This document shows, piece after piece, positions 16,067-24,852 of a DNA stretch of 36,208 nt (positions within the stretch are counted from its first letter, which is position 1; every line of letters begins with the position of its first letter). The notes under the pieces were generated by a model. That model did no database searches. It saw only the letters and a list, made by a program, of their open reading frames with translations, and was not told the origin of the DNA. Location: positions 25,123 through 61,330 of the forward strand of contig JAHFBG010000014.1 in NCBI GenBank assembly GCA_023250155.1, given 5' to 3'. The position numbers were made by a program, and so were the translations under genes. The stretch comes from Candidatus Melainabacteria bacterium. Lineage in GTDB: Bacteria; Cyanobacteriota; Vampirovibrionia; 2-02-FULL-35-15.

Positions 16067-18163
16067 CTAAGGGATATTTACCTCTATTATTTTCATCGTA
16101 TCGTTGCCAAATATATCTACTACTTTTACAGCAATTTTTCTTCTGCCTTTTTCACATTCATGAGAGATACTTTTTAGTTCAAGTCCTCTATCTTTCTTTG
16201 TACGGAATGATTGCCATTCATTTTCAAAGATATAATCTCCTGACCATATTTCTTCTATGCTTTCGTCTTCTTTTTTAACTTTTATAATTTCTTTTTTGCT
16301 TTCAAAATCAAAATCCACAGCCCAGTAGTCAATCCAGTCTGTCCATTTCTTTGTAAGGGTGTCTCTTGAAACTATACCCTTTTTATCCTTTGAGATTTTA
16401 ATTATCTTTCCATTTTCCACTACAATTTTACTTCCACCATTTTTTAACTCGTTTTCTGCTTTAGCAATAGAATCCTGATTATAAAAAACAGAGAAGTCAG
16501 TTAGTTCAACAGCAATAGAACCTTTTTTAATATGTGGTTTTACTTCTATATATGAAACATCATGAAAAACCACTTGTCCTTTTTCCACAGCTCTCTTATC
16601 AAAAACATCAGGAGGAATATATTTTAAAGCTAGGTCAATTCCTTTAGTTTTAGCGTATTCTTGAATATTCGGGAAAAGTCCCATTTCAAATTCAAAAGCT
16701 ATAATATCAACTTTTGTTATTTGTTTTTCAATGCATTCTTTTATTACTTCTTCTACAAAAGTTCTTGTAACAGGAAGGTTTACAGGTCCAATTGAAACAA
16801 GCCTTGAATGTTTTTTACCATGAAAGGTTTTAAAGCCAGTTGTTTTTTCAGCTTTATAGGCGTAAAGAATAAGATTAATAAAATCCTTTTCTTTCTTATC
16901 TAATTGTTTTCTTTTTTCTTCATCTCTGAGGTTATCATTTACACCTATATAAAACTGCCTTTCATACTTACCCAGATTTAAGATTTCAAAAGCTCTGTAA
17001 TTTTGATTTTCTTTCTTTAGTTGTCTTTGAAGTTCGATTAATCTTTTTCTTGAAGTGTGAATAGCAAATTTACCCAGATCTGTTCCTATCCATTTCCTTC
17101 CTAATTTTTCCGCAGCAGACATAGTGGTTCCTGAGCCACAGAAGAAGTCAGCTATTAAATCATTGTCATTAGAAGACATCTTAATAATTCTAGTTAATAG
17201 CTCTTCAGATTTTTGGGTGGGATAACCCAATTTTTCAGGATCAGTAGGGCTTGTAATCTTTTTTATGTCAGGCCACCAATTATTAATTGGTGTGCCTTCT
17301 TCTCTTAATTTAGCATTTTCTCCCTTAACAGCAGTTCTTCCCCTTTGTATTGTGCCTTCTGAGTAAGGACGGTATTGAGGATTATAAATCCAGTTTTGGT
17401 TAGATTTTGTATACCAGAAAATATCATCATGCTTTTTGGGCATTTCTGCTTGAGGTATACCACCACCACTATATAACCAAATTATATGATTTCTTAAATT
17501 GTCCCTGCCAAAAACTTCATCTAAAATTAATCTTATATATGAATTAACCCTCCAATCACAATGAATATAGATACTTCCATCACTAGCTAAAAGATCTTTC
17601 ATTAGTGAAAGCCTCTCATAAATCATTGTTATAAAACTATCTGCACCTTTACCCCATGTATCGCTATAAGCAATTTGCTCAAGAATATTAGGTTGCTTTA
17701 TAAGTGTTTCATCACCAATTTCAATATCTATTGAAAAGTTAGCACCAACATCAAAAGGTGGATCGATATAAATCAACTTTATTCCACCTTGTTCTTCTAT
17801 TTCTTTTCTTAGAGGACCATTTTTTAGACTACTTAAAATTAGTTTGTTATCCCCCCAGATTAGTTTATTAGTCCATCCTTTTAACTGTCTTCCTCGATTG
17901 TCAAGATCAAAAAGCTGTAACTGAAACTTTACTTCTTTTTCAGACCTAGGTTCATCTATATGTTCAATCGTCTGAAATGGCAGAACGACATTACAAACCT
18001 CATTTGTTTTCCCATTCCAAACAAGTTCAACTTCTTTTTTATCTTCAAATAATAAAAAACGATAAAAATCAGGCAATGGCCTACCCTCCTCAAGATAGTT
18101 TCTAATATCACGGATTTCGTTATCGGTAAGTCTTAAGGTTTTTTGTGTTGTAGTTATTGCCAT
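16067..18163 (-). CDS. mod: type III DNA methyltransferase, Mod subunit
   Basis: This 698-residue protein is a beta-class N6-adenine methyltransferase: the catalytic DPPF (134-137) precedes the AdoMet motif FFCGSGTT (340-347). The central region between them recognises DNA. Mod methylates one strand of an asymmetric site and gives specificity to the Res subunit, which follows two bases downstream. The length is normal for a type III Mod. I see no simple-sequence repeat in the gene, so there is no sign of the phase-variable switching known in some mod genes. The recognition sequence cannot be read from the protein. Confidence 0.95.
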   Translation of the reverse strand: MAITTTQKTLRLTDNEIRDIRNYLEEGRPLPDFYRFLLFEDKKEVELVWNGKTNEVCNVVLPFQTIEHIDEPRSEKEVKFQLQLFDLDNRGRQLKGWTNKLIWGDNKLILSSLKNGPLRKEIEEQGGIKLIYIDPPFDVGANFSIDIEIGDETLIKQPNILEQIAYSDTWGKGADSFITMIYERLSLMKDLLASDGSIYIHCDWRVNSYIRLILDEVFGRDNLRNHIIWLYSGGGIPQAEMPKKHDDIFWYTKSNQNWIYNPQYRPYSEGTIQRGRTAVKGENAKLREEGTPINNWWPDIKKITSPTDPEKLGYPTQKSEELLTRIIKMSSNDNDLIADFFCGSGTTMSAAEKLGRKWIGTDLGKFAIHTSRKRLIELQRQLKKENQNYRAFEILNLGKYERQFYIGVNDNLRDEEKRKQLDKKEKDFINLILYAYKAEKTTGFKTFHGKKHSRLVSIGPVNLPVTRTFVEEVIKECIEKQITKVDIIAFEFEMGLFPNIQEYAKTKGIDLALKYIPPDVFDKRAVEKGQVVFHDVSYIEVKPHIKKGSIAVELTDFSVFYNQDSIAKAENELKNGGSKIVVENGKIIKISKDKKGIVSRDTLTKKWTDWIDYWAVDFDFESKKEIIKVKKEDESIEEIWSGDYIFENEWQSFRTKKDRGLELKSISHECEKGRRKIAVKVVDIFGNDTMKIIEVNIP

Positions 18164-18693
18164 GGCTTTAAATTATAGCTTTATATGTTTAAATCTTAAA
18201 GCTGCTTCGTGAAATAATAAGCTTTAGTTATTTTTAAAATGCAAGACATCACTAAATATCAAATTACTGTTAATTTGGATTATCCTAAAGTGCTTTTGAA
18301 TAATGCTGTTAACAATGAATTTAGTGCTTACTGAGATGATTGAGAGAATGTGAAAAAAAAGTGCCTGACAACCGTAGACAAACATTACAAGCAAAGTTCA
18401 GGAGTATGATAGATATATTTATTTATATGCCTGAGTTAACACCAACTTGTTAGTTTCGGTAAACAATGAAAAACGGTAAACACTAAGCTGTAAACAATGC
18501 TGGCTTAATAATCTGCTTGATCTATATACTGGGGTTCGTCATTGTTGACCGGACATTGTTCACTGTTTTTACCATTAAGATTATTATTTTGTTGTTAGAA
18601 CACTTTGTATTTTAATTTTAAATACAGAAAACAAGTAAATAATACAAAATTTTATATTATTAGGTTTGTTTAAAGATATATACTTATATAACT
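18164..18693. other. gene-free region with motif cluster
   Basis: This 530-base spacer has only one small frame, 18239-18334 (31 codons, MQDITKYQITVNLDYPKVLL and so on), which reads like a gene start but ends early and has no convincing ribosome binding site. A possible continuation in another frame (VPDNRRQTLQAKF) is near 18363. It may be the remains of a gene I cannot name. From 18457 the region holds the CGGTAAACA cluster, listed separately. Its right end is AT-rich and precedes the DUF5655 gene. Confidence 0.45.
18457..18570. repeat. cluster of GGTAAACAATG-type motifs on both strands
   Basis: CGGTAAACA occurs at 18457-18465 and 18474-18482, with a variant CTGTAAACA at 18488-18496. Inverted forms CATTGTTGACCGG and CATTGTTCAC follow at about 18541-18562. 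The arrangement of direct copies followed by inverted copies is like an iteron or protein-binding cluster. The same nonamer recurs to the right at 19875, 22343, 24533, 24629, 24673 and 24998. Confidence 0.5.
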
Positions 18694-19719
18694 ATGCAAA
18701 CAGAAATATACATTGATGGTAATAGATATAGTGAACATTCATTTTCATATGAAAATGATTTTGAGACATTAATAAAGGATAATTCAAATACTCTATTTGG
18801 AAAGAACTCAATTTACTTAGATTTAAAGAATAAGGTTGATACTAAAGCTCTTGGTGGCACGATTCCTGATGGTTTTCTCTTTGATTTTTCAGATGTTGAT
18901 AATCCTGAATTTTACTTAGTGGAAGTAGAGTTAAATAAACATAGTTTTTATAATCATATCTTTCCTCAAATTACAAAGTTCTTTGCATTCTTTAGAATCC
19001 CTGACAGTAGAAATGCATTAGTAGAAAAACTTTTTACATATATTCAATCCAATAAAGATATTGAAAAGGAGTTTATTAATTATCTCGGTGATAAAGAGAT
19101 TTACCGTTCAATAAAAGATATTGTTGATAACAGTCAAAATATACTTTTAATAATTGATGAAATGAAACCTGAGTTAGATGAAATTATGGAAACATATACA
19201 GACACTTGGGATAAGATGGTAAAAATATCAATTCTCAAAAAATATTCTTCTGAAAATAATGGAAAAAATATATTAGCTATCAGTCCACCATTTCAAGAGA
19301 TAAATTTCTTAGAATCTAATTTGAAGGATTCTGATAAAGATAGTGAAAAATATACAGAGGCATATCATTTAGAAAGTGTTGAAAAAAATACAATAGAAAT
19401 ATATGAATCTATTAAACAATTTGTTAGAACTCTAGATTCAAACATAATAATAAATTCTCAAAAATATTACATATCTTTCAAGGGAAATAAAAACTTTGCA
19501 TTTATTCTCCTTAAAAGGAAAAAGATCCATCTTGTAGTAATGCTTCCGCATGAATTGGCAGAACAAAGGATTAAAGTAAATTTATTAAAGAAATTGGCTC
19601 CAAGCGTTCAAAAATTTTATAATGGCCCCTGCGTTAGTATTACTATCGATAATAAAGATGGATTGAATGAGGTTTATGAAGCGATTCAGGAGTCTTATAA
19701 GGCTCAGGGCAAGAAGTAG
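18694..19719 (+). CDS. PD-(D/E)xK-like protein with C-terminal DUF5655 domain
   Basis: This 341-residue protein has two parts. Residues about 40-100 contain P58-D59 and E77-V-E79 (FYLVEVEL) followed by a Gln-containing helix (FPQITKF), which looks like a PD-(D/E)xK nuclease core with E in place of the usual K. Residues about 235-335 match DUF5655, a domain often fused to or found beside restriction-type proteins. No membrane or signal sequence is present. It lies beside the type III system, on the opposite strand from it. It may be a DNA-end or modified-DNA nuclease, or an accessory protein. The lost Lys makes catalysis uncertain. Confidence 0.65.
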   Translation: MQTEIYIDGNRYSEHSFSYENDFETLIKDNSNTLFGKNSIYLDLKNKVDTKALGGTIPDGFLFDFSDVDNPEFYLVEVELNKHSFYNHIFPQITKFFAFFRIPDSRNALVEKLFTYIQSNKDIEKEFINYLGDKEIYRSIKDIVDNSQNILLIIDEMKPELDEIMETYTDTWDKMVKISILKKYSSENNGKNILAISPPFQEINFLESNLKDSDKDSEKYTEAYHLESVEKNTIEIYESIKQFVRTLDSNIIINSQKYYISFKGNKNFAFILLKRKKIHLVVMLPHELAEQRIKVNLLKKLAPSVQKFYNGPCVSITIDNKDGLNEVYEAIQESYKAQGKK

Positions 19720-20092
19720 TTTTTTCGATTTAACAGAGTAGAGTAAACAAAAGAAAGACTTAATCCTCACAATTAAAAGAGTTAGATATTACTCAGTAAA
19801 CAATCTCTGATTTTAAATAAAGTCCTTTAATTTATTATTCTGGCCAGTAGTATTTAATCCAGCTTCAAACCTAGTGTTTACCGGATAGTGAAAGAAAGCA
19901 GTGGTAGAATCAATGGGTAGGGTATGCGGATGGGAAAAATATAAAATAATAAAAAATTACCCTTTTAGTCCTATGCTAGAAGCCAATTTTTATAAAAAAC
20001 TATGTTAAGCTCACTCTATAATAGGTAAAAATGGGTGCTTTTGTAAGTCAATTAATACCGCTTTATATTGGTTTTTTCTGATATTAATAATC
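19720..20092. other. intergenic region, no gene seen
   Basis: This spacer of about 373 bases separates two convergent genes. It includes one CGGTAAACA copy (as TGTTTACCG, 19875-19883) and a TATAAT-like box near 20018 followed by only a 16-codon frame (MGAFVSQLIPLYIGFF, from 20030). I see no RNA gene or strong terminator hairpin. Confidence 0.45.
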
Positions 20093-20746
20093 CTAATTAG
20101 GAAAAGCAGTGAATTGACCGCCAGCAATCTTAAAGTTTCCATCCGAGGTGGTTTGAATTCCTACACAATTCCCCGTTATTACCGAATTCTTATTTACTAC
20201 TCCTACACATTCAATAGGGAAAAGAAAACCACCATTGTTAAGAGGTAATAAAAAGGAGACTTCACCAAAATATATTGATCCTGCTCCATTTCTAAGTACT
20301 TTAAAAGTGCTTAAATCTGTAACATCATACTTAAAACTTGCTACATTATCTCTTCCGAAAATAGTGAGCTGAAAATTATCGGTCTGACCCTGAATTACAT
20401 TTAAAGTTACTCTATAGCTTGAAGCTAGAAATTTTTGTAGTCCTTGATTTGTCTCTTCAAGTGTTGGACAAGAAGTTTGTGGTGGACAACTAGGACAAAC
20501 AGGACAATTTACAGTAGTTGTAGGTGGGCAAGTAGGAGAAGTAGGGCATGTTGTAGTAGGACATGATGGGCAAGTTGAACTTGTAGGTGTTGCCATACAT
20601 TGCGAACTATTTAGAGCTCCATTTCTACACGTTACACAAACTTTATTTAGTTGTCTTGATGAACAAGCAGAATAAGAAGGTAATGAAAATATAAAAGCAG
20701 TTAATAAAACTAGATATAAAAAGATTAGTAGTTTACGTTTGTTCAT
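20093..20746 (-). CDS. secreted Cys/Pro-rich protein
   Basis: This 217-residue protein has a signal peptide (ends near SLPSYSA, residue 27). A Cys/Pro/Thr-rich stretch follows (residues about 55-95) with repeating CPSCP, CPTSPTCPP and CPVCPSCPP units. A beta-rich C-terminal domain (about 100-217) shows a pattern of alternating hydrophobics and has two Cys (ECVG, NCVG) that could pair. The Cys-Pro repeats probably form a stiff, disulfide-linked linker outside the cell. No family is recognised. It is transcribed away from the element core that starts at 20.9 kb. Confidence 0.75.
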   Translation of the reverse strand: MNKRKLLIFLYLVLLTAFIFSLPSYSACSSRQLNKVCVTCRNGALNSSQCMATPTSSTCPSCPTTTCPTSPTCPPTTTVNCPVCPSCPPQTSCPTLEETNQGLQKFLASSYRVTLNVIQGQTDNFQLTIFGRDNVASFKYDVTDLSTFKVLRNGAGSIYFGEVSFLLPLNNGGFLFPIECVGVVNKNSVITGNCVGIQTTSDGNFKIAGGQFTAFPN

Positions 20747-20884
20747 ATTTTACGACTTTCAGATTTGCTTTATTTCGTGAGGTATCCTGTACTACACTCA
20801 TTATTGTAACTCATATGGGGTACATCCTACCCCAAGAGCAAATCCAATCAATTACCTTAGTTATTACAAATTGAGGTTAGAAAA

Positions 20885-21106
20885 TTGGCTAGGTGGAACA
20901 TAAGACTTAGGAAATCGAGAGAAGCAATGGGCTTATCTTTACAAGGTGCTGTTAACCTTTTATATGAGCAACATAAAATTAAAATAGATAGAGCTAACTT
21001 AAGAAAGTTTGAAGTTGGTAAAGTAGACATGCCAGTTAGAAAATTCAGAGCATTATGTAAAATCTACTTAACAGATGCAAATTGGGTCTTAGATTTAAAA
21101 GAATAA
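20885..21106 (+). CDS. small HTH (XRE-like) regulator, TTG start
   Basis: This 73-residue protein starts at TTG 20885, with GAGG about nine bases upstream. The sequence RLRKSREAMGLSLQGAVNLL (residues 7-26) and ANLRKFEVGKVDMP (37-50) follow the XRE-type helix-turn-helix layout, with the recognition-helix region around residues 34-43. It is the first gene of the element core. Its position ahead of replication and recombination genes fits a repressor or activator of the element. No dimerisation domain is present, and specificity cannot be inferred. Confidence 0.75.
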   Translation: MARWNIRLRKSREAMGLSLQGAVNLLYEQHKIKIDRANLRKFEVGKVDMPVRKFRALCKIYLTDANWVLDLKE

Positions 21107-21155
21107 AGAAATAACTCTTCTTTTTTAACTTTTATTAATATAATATCTTTTAGTT

Positions 21156-22094
21156 ATGATGGATGAACAGAAATTATTAGATGAAAGTTATTTAATACTG
21201 CTTAAGCAAATCGTACTCAAAAAGTATCCAATAATAGATGATAACTATAATTTTGACCTAAGTGAATTAAAGATAAAAATTGGCAAAGACACTAACAAAT
21301 TGATTGAAGTTTTGAAGTTAATACTGGAAGGTGATCTCGATTATACTTTTGATAATGCAAAAAACATTTTAATAATTCAACATGCTGAAGACATAAAAAG
21401 AAAAATCGCTGATTTTCTTAGTAGTTATATAAGTCTCTATGAAAAAGAGCAACTAGATAATCCTTTCGATAAGAGCATTTATTCTATTAATGTTCTTAAT
21501 GATTTTTTTATTGGGCTACTTAAAGTTTATAAAGATAAACAACCAAAAGGTTTTATTTTAAGCTCTGATTTGGTCAATCGTGATCTTAAACAATATCGTG
21601 AGCAGAATAATAAATTAAATGGGATTTTTAGAATTATTGATTATATTCTTCTCCTGGAAAAAAATGAATGTATAAAAATTAAAGACTTAGGTGTTAATCA
21701 AGATGCCAATTGGTATTTTAAATTAGATCTAATTAAGGATCTAAAAGTAGGAATGAAACAAGTAACTGCTGTTTCCAATAAAATAGATTTCGATGAAAGA
21801 ACAGGAACTCTATTTTTTAATGGGAAGTCATGTGATTTTTCACCAAACACACTTAGGTACTTTATTTTAAAAACTATCTTTAGTTATCAATTTGGGACTT
21901 TCTTATTTAAGTCAAACATTGTTGACGTTGCTGGTGGGCAGCATCATATACATTCAAGTAACCGTCGCTGGCTACCAAATACAATCAATGAAATAAATAC
22001 AAAGTTGCAGGAAGAATTTTATTTTCAAACTCCATTCATAAATCACAGAAGAAGTAAATTCTGGGTAGAGAAATCGTTTTCAGAACAAACATAA
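21156..22094 (+). CDS. unknown protein with possible C-terminal winged helix
   Basis: This 312-residue soluble protein has no known motif in its N-terminal two thirds, which are helical and charged. Residues about 215-305 have a pattern suggestive of a winged-helix domain: a strand pair DERTGTLFFNGKSCDFSP, then helices, then a basic helix-wing RRWLPNTINEIN and HRRSKFWVEKS. It could be a transcriptional regulator or a replication-initiation protein of the element. The start at 21156 (ATGATG) has no strong ribosome binding site; a start one codon later is equally possible. It follows the HTH gene by 49 bases. Confidence 0.6.
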   Translation: MMDEQKLLDESYLILLKQIVLKKYPIIDDNYNFDLSELKIKIGKDTNKLIEVLKLILEGDLDYTFDNAKNILIIQHAEDIKRKIADFLSSYISLYEKEQLDNPFDKSIYSINVLNDFFIGLLKVYKDKQPKGFILSSDLVNRDLKQYREQNNKLNGIFRIIDYILLLEKNECIKIKDLGVNQDANWYFKLDLIKDLKVGMKQVTAVSNKIDFDERTGTLFFNGKSCDFSPNTLRYFILKTIFSYQFGTFLFKSNIVDVAGGQHHIHSSNRRWLPNTINEINTKLQEEFYFQTPFINHRRSKFWVEKSFSEQT

Positions 22095-22193
22095 AATCAC
22101 AAAATTACTAACCCTCAAAACCCTCACTTTGCACTCGTAACTGACTCAAAGTCCTCACTTTTTGGCCACAATAATTAGGTATAGGGGGATTTA

Positions 22194-22415
22194 ATGTCCA
22201 CACTACCTAAGAACCAAGTTAGCTATGTTTCAGAAGAAGGTATCAAGAAGTACCAAGAACTCTGGAAGAAGCACTTCAAAGAAGAAATCAGTAAAGAAGA
22301 TGCTTATGAAGGCTTAACTAAGCTGGTTAGGTTGATGGACATTGTTTACCGACCTATGACTGAAGCTCAGTTAAAGCAGGTCAAGGAAAGACGTAGGGAA
22401 TTAGGAATTGAATAA
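22194..22415 (+). CDS. small conserved-looking protein of the element
   Basis: This 73-residue acidic/basic helical protein (YVSEEGIKKYQELWKKHFKE at residues 11-30) starts at 22194, with AGGGGG seven to eight bases upstream. It contains no Cys or transmembrane part. It precedes the primase gene by 12 bases and is probably co-transcribed with it. I cannot name a family, but the strong ribosome binding site and position support it as real. One copy of the CGGTAAACA nonamer lies inside it (22343-22351, minus). Confidence 0.75.
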   Translation: MSTLPKNQVSYVSEEGIKKYQELWKKHFKEEISKEDAYEGLTKLVRLMDIVYRPMTEAQLKQVKERRRELGIE

Positions 22416-22427
22416 GGAGTAAAAATC

Positions 22428-24599
22428 ATGGAAACAAATAGCAAAGAAAATAAAATACTTGAAATGGCACTTCATTACTATGACGTGAAGAAATGGTGTG
22501 TAATTCCAGTTGGAAAAGATAAAAAGACACTACTCAACTCTTGGAGAGAGTATCAAAATGAAAGACCTACAAGAGAACAGGTAATAAATTGGTGGACGAA
22601 ATATCCTGATGCAAATATTGCTGTTATTACAGGCTCAATATCTGGAATTGGTGTTGTAGACATTGATTTGGATAAAGAGACCAAAAAGCTTGCACCTGAA
22701 ATGGAAGACGTAATAAAAAAATTGCCAGTTACTTTAACTGCTACTACAGGCTCTGGCGGAAAGCACTACTTCTACAAATTAACTCAGCCTATTAATTCAA
22801 GCAACCGCATTATTAATTTTGTAGATATTAGAGGAGAAGGAGGATACATAATTTTGCCACCAAGTATCCACCTTTCAGGTAATCAATATAGCTTTGATAA
22901 TGATAACGAAATGGTTGAGTTTCCTTATGCATTCTTTAAAGAAGCATCAACAAATGAGAAAAGAAAGCTGGAGAAAAAAGACTACAACAGATTAATTACT
23001 GAAGGAGAAAGGAATGCAATACTAACAAGTTACATAGGTAAACTAATTCATGACCACAAAGAAGAAGAATGGCTTTCTTATTGTCTACCAACTGCTTTAG
23101 CGTTTAACCAAGCTAAATGTAGTCCTCCACTATCTGAGGATGAGGTAGTAAGCATATTTCAAAGCATTTGCAAAAAACATAAAAAGAATCAAGTGGTCAA
23201 AACGGTTTTAGTTGCAGAAAATAAAGGAGAGATTATGGATACATCGAATAGCACAATTATTCAAATTAACAAACCTGAAAAAGAAGTAACTTTAGCTGAA
23301 TGGAGAAATGTAATAAGCTCAAACTTTCCAGATTGTTTGTTTCCTGCTGAGGTCGCTATGTCAATAGTAGCTCAGTTGTTAATTAAAGATATTACTAATC
23401 CATTTGCTTTAGTTTTAGTAGGACCACCAAGCTCTGGTAAGACAATTACGATTAACTTCTTTGCCAATATTCCAGAAGTAACGTATTCAACTGATAACTT
23501 TACTCCTCAATCTTTTGTTTCACATGCTGCAAATGTTAGTAAAGAGAAGTTGAATGAAATTGATTTATTGCCAGGAATTAAAAACAAAATGATGCTTGTG
23601 CGAGAATTAGCACCATTATTTGGTCAACGAGATGATGACCTGTTAAAAAGCATGGGAATTTTAACAAGGGTATTGGATGGAGAAGGTTTAGAAACTAATT
23701 CTGGAGTACATGGCAAACGTGGGTATACAGGTGAATATTTGTTTATGTGGTTAGCTGGTTCGACTCCAATACAACCAAAGGTTTGGAAACTTATGGGTAA
23801 TTTAGGCTCAAGACTTTTCTTCTTGAATGTACATTCTCGAGATAAATCAGAAGATGAACTTTCCAATCAACTTATTAATAATCCTTACAAGGAAAAAGAA
23901 AAAATATGTAGTGAGATGACTAAAAATCTTATTTATACTTTTTGGAATAAATATAAAAATAGTGTTGCATGGGATAAGAAAAAAGAGAATCCACAATACC
24001 TTTCTATTATAGCCAGGTGTGCAATTTTGCTATCTAAACTAAGAGGGACAATAAATGTTTATCGAGATAGATATTCAGATAGTCAGGAATTAATTCATAC
24101 AATACCAGTAATAGAAAAGCCTGATAGGATAAATCAACTATTTTACAACTTATGTAGAGGACATGCACTAATTAATGGTAGAAACAAGGTTGAAAAGGAA
24201 GACTTGAAGCTACCATTGGAAATTGCTTTTGACAGTGCACCAACTACAAGAGCAAGACTATTCAGGAAGCTACTTGAATACAATGGTCAAATGAAAACAA
24301 CTGACGTAGAAAAAGAGTTAAATTGTTCGAAGCCAACTGCAATAAATGAAATGGAAGCACTTAAGATATTAGGAGTAGTTTCTATTTCAGAAGGTGATTA
24401 TGGTGAAAAAGCAATAACTCTATCTGAGAAACTAAATTGGTTTTTAAGTGATGAGTGTAATGAATTAAGAGGTGTAGTTGAACTAAGTTCGGATACTACA
24501 AACCAATTAAGCAAATCTGACGCTGTGCTAGACGGTAAACAAAATATAGATGGAACCCCAAATGACGGTGAACCTAAATCTAGAAGGAGGGGTGTTTAA
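22428..24599 (+). CDS. primase-polymerase/helicase replication protein
   Basis: This 723-residue protein starts at 22428 after AAGGAG. The N-terminal domain is a bifunctional primase-polymerase: D78-x-D80 (VVDIDLD), GGKH with H113, and D133 in VDIRGEGGYIILPPS. Residues about 185-250 look like a primase C-terminal region. A P-loop, GPPSSGKT (332-339), begins an AAA-type helicase module extending to about 560. The last 130 residues contain a winged-helix-like stretch (TTDVEKELNCSKPTAINEME). It should start and drive autonomous replication of the element after excision. This arrangement is known from plasmids and integrative elements. No origin can be placed with confidence. Confidence 0.9.
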   Translation: METNSKENKILEMALHYYDVKKWCVIPVGKDKKTLLNSWREYQNERPTREQVINWWTKYPDANIAVITGSISGIGVVDIDLDKETKKLAPEMEDVIKKLPVTLTATTGSGGKHYFYKLTQPINSSNRIINFVDIRGEGGYIILPPSIHLSGNQYSFDNDNEMVEFPYAFFKEASTNEKRKLEKKDYNRLITEGERNAILTSYIGKLIHDHKEEEWLSYCLPTALAFNQAKCSPPLSEDEVVSIFQSICKKHKKNQVVKTVLVAENKGEIMDTSNSTIIQINKPEKEVTLAEWRNVISSNFPDCLFPAEVAMSIVAQLLIKDITNPFALVLVGPPSSGKTITINFFANIPEVTYSTDNFTPQSFVSHAANVSKEKLNEIDLLPGIKNKMMLVRELAPLFGQRDDDLLKSMGILTRVLDGEGLETNSGVHGKRGYTGEYLFMWLAGSTPIQPKVWKLMGNLGSRLFFLNVHSRDKSEDELSNQLINNPYKEKEKICSEMTKNLIYTFWNKYKNSVAWDKKKENPQYLSIIARCAILLSKLRGTINVYRDRYSDSQELIHTIPVIEKPDRINQLFYNLCRGHALINGRNKVEKEDLKLPLEIAFDSAPTTRARLFRKLLEYNGQMKTTDVEKELNCSKPTAINEMEALKILGVVSISEGDYGEKAITLSEKLNWFLSDECNELRGVVELSSDTTNQLSKSDAVLDGKQNIDGTPNDGEPKSRRRGV

Positions 24600-24600
24600 A

Positions 24601-24792
24601 ATGACTATATTACTTCTACAAAAAGCTTTGTTTACCGAAGAATTAGTCCAAAATAAAGCGGTGTTTTTAGAGTGTTTACCGTTTGGCCGTTTAAAGGCGA
24701 TTTTAGAATTTATTTTCTCAAAAAGGTATAAAGATGAGGTAAGAGAAAAATCACGAATTCTAAGGCCAGCTAGAGGCCGTAGGACAAGCTAA
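24601..24792 (+). CDS. small protein upstream of the recombinase
   Basis: This 63-residue protein starts at ATG 24601, which lies just after the primase stop codon and has AGGAGGGG upstream, a very strong ribosome binding site. The product is basic at its C-terminus (KSRILRPARGRRTS) and hydrophobic in the N-terminal half. No family is recognised. A small DNA-binding accessory protein such as a recombination directionality factor would fit its position just before the integrase, but no motif proves it. Two copies of the CGGTAAACA nonamer lie in it (24629, 24673). Confidence 0.65.
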   Translation: MTILLLQKALFTEELVQNKAVFLECLPFGRLKAILEFIFSKRYKDEVREKSRILRPARGRRTS

Positions 24793-24852
24793 AACCCTCT
24801 GGCCAACACGGATCTAAGTTGATATGATAAGGGAAGGATGTAATTAGAAATT

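Noticed and set aside
13365..18163. phase-variable type III system
   Set aside because: Neither mod nor res shows a simple-sequence repeat tract, and both frames are complete.
18239..18334. 31-codon frame that might be a gene or antitoxin start
   Set aside because: No convincing ribosome binding site, early stop and no recognisable family; recorded only in the spacer entry.
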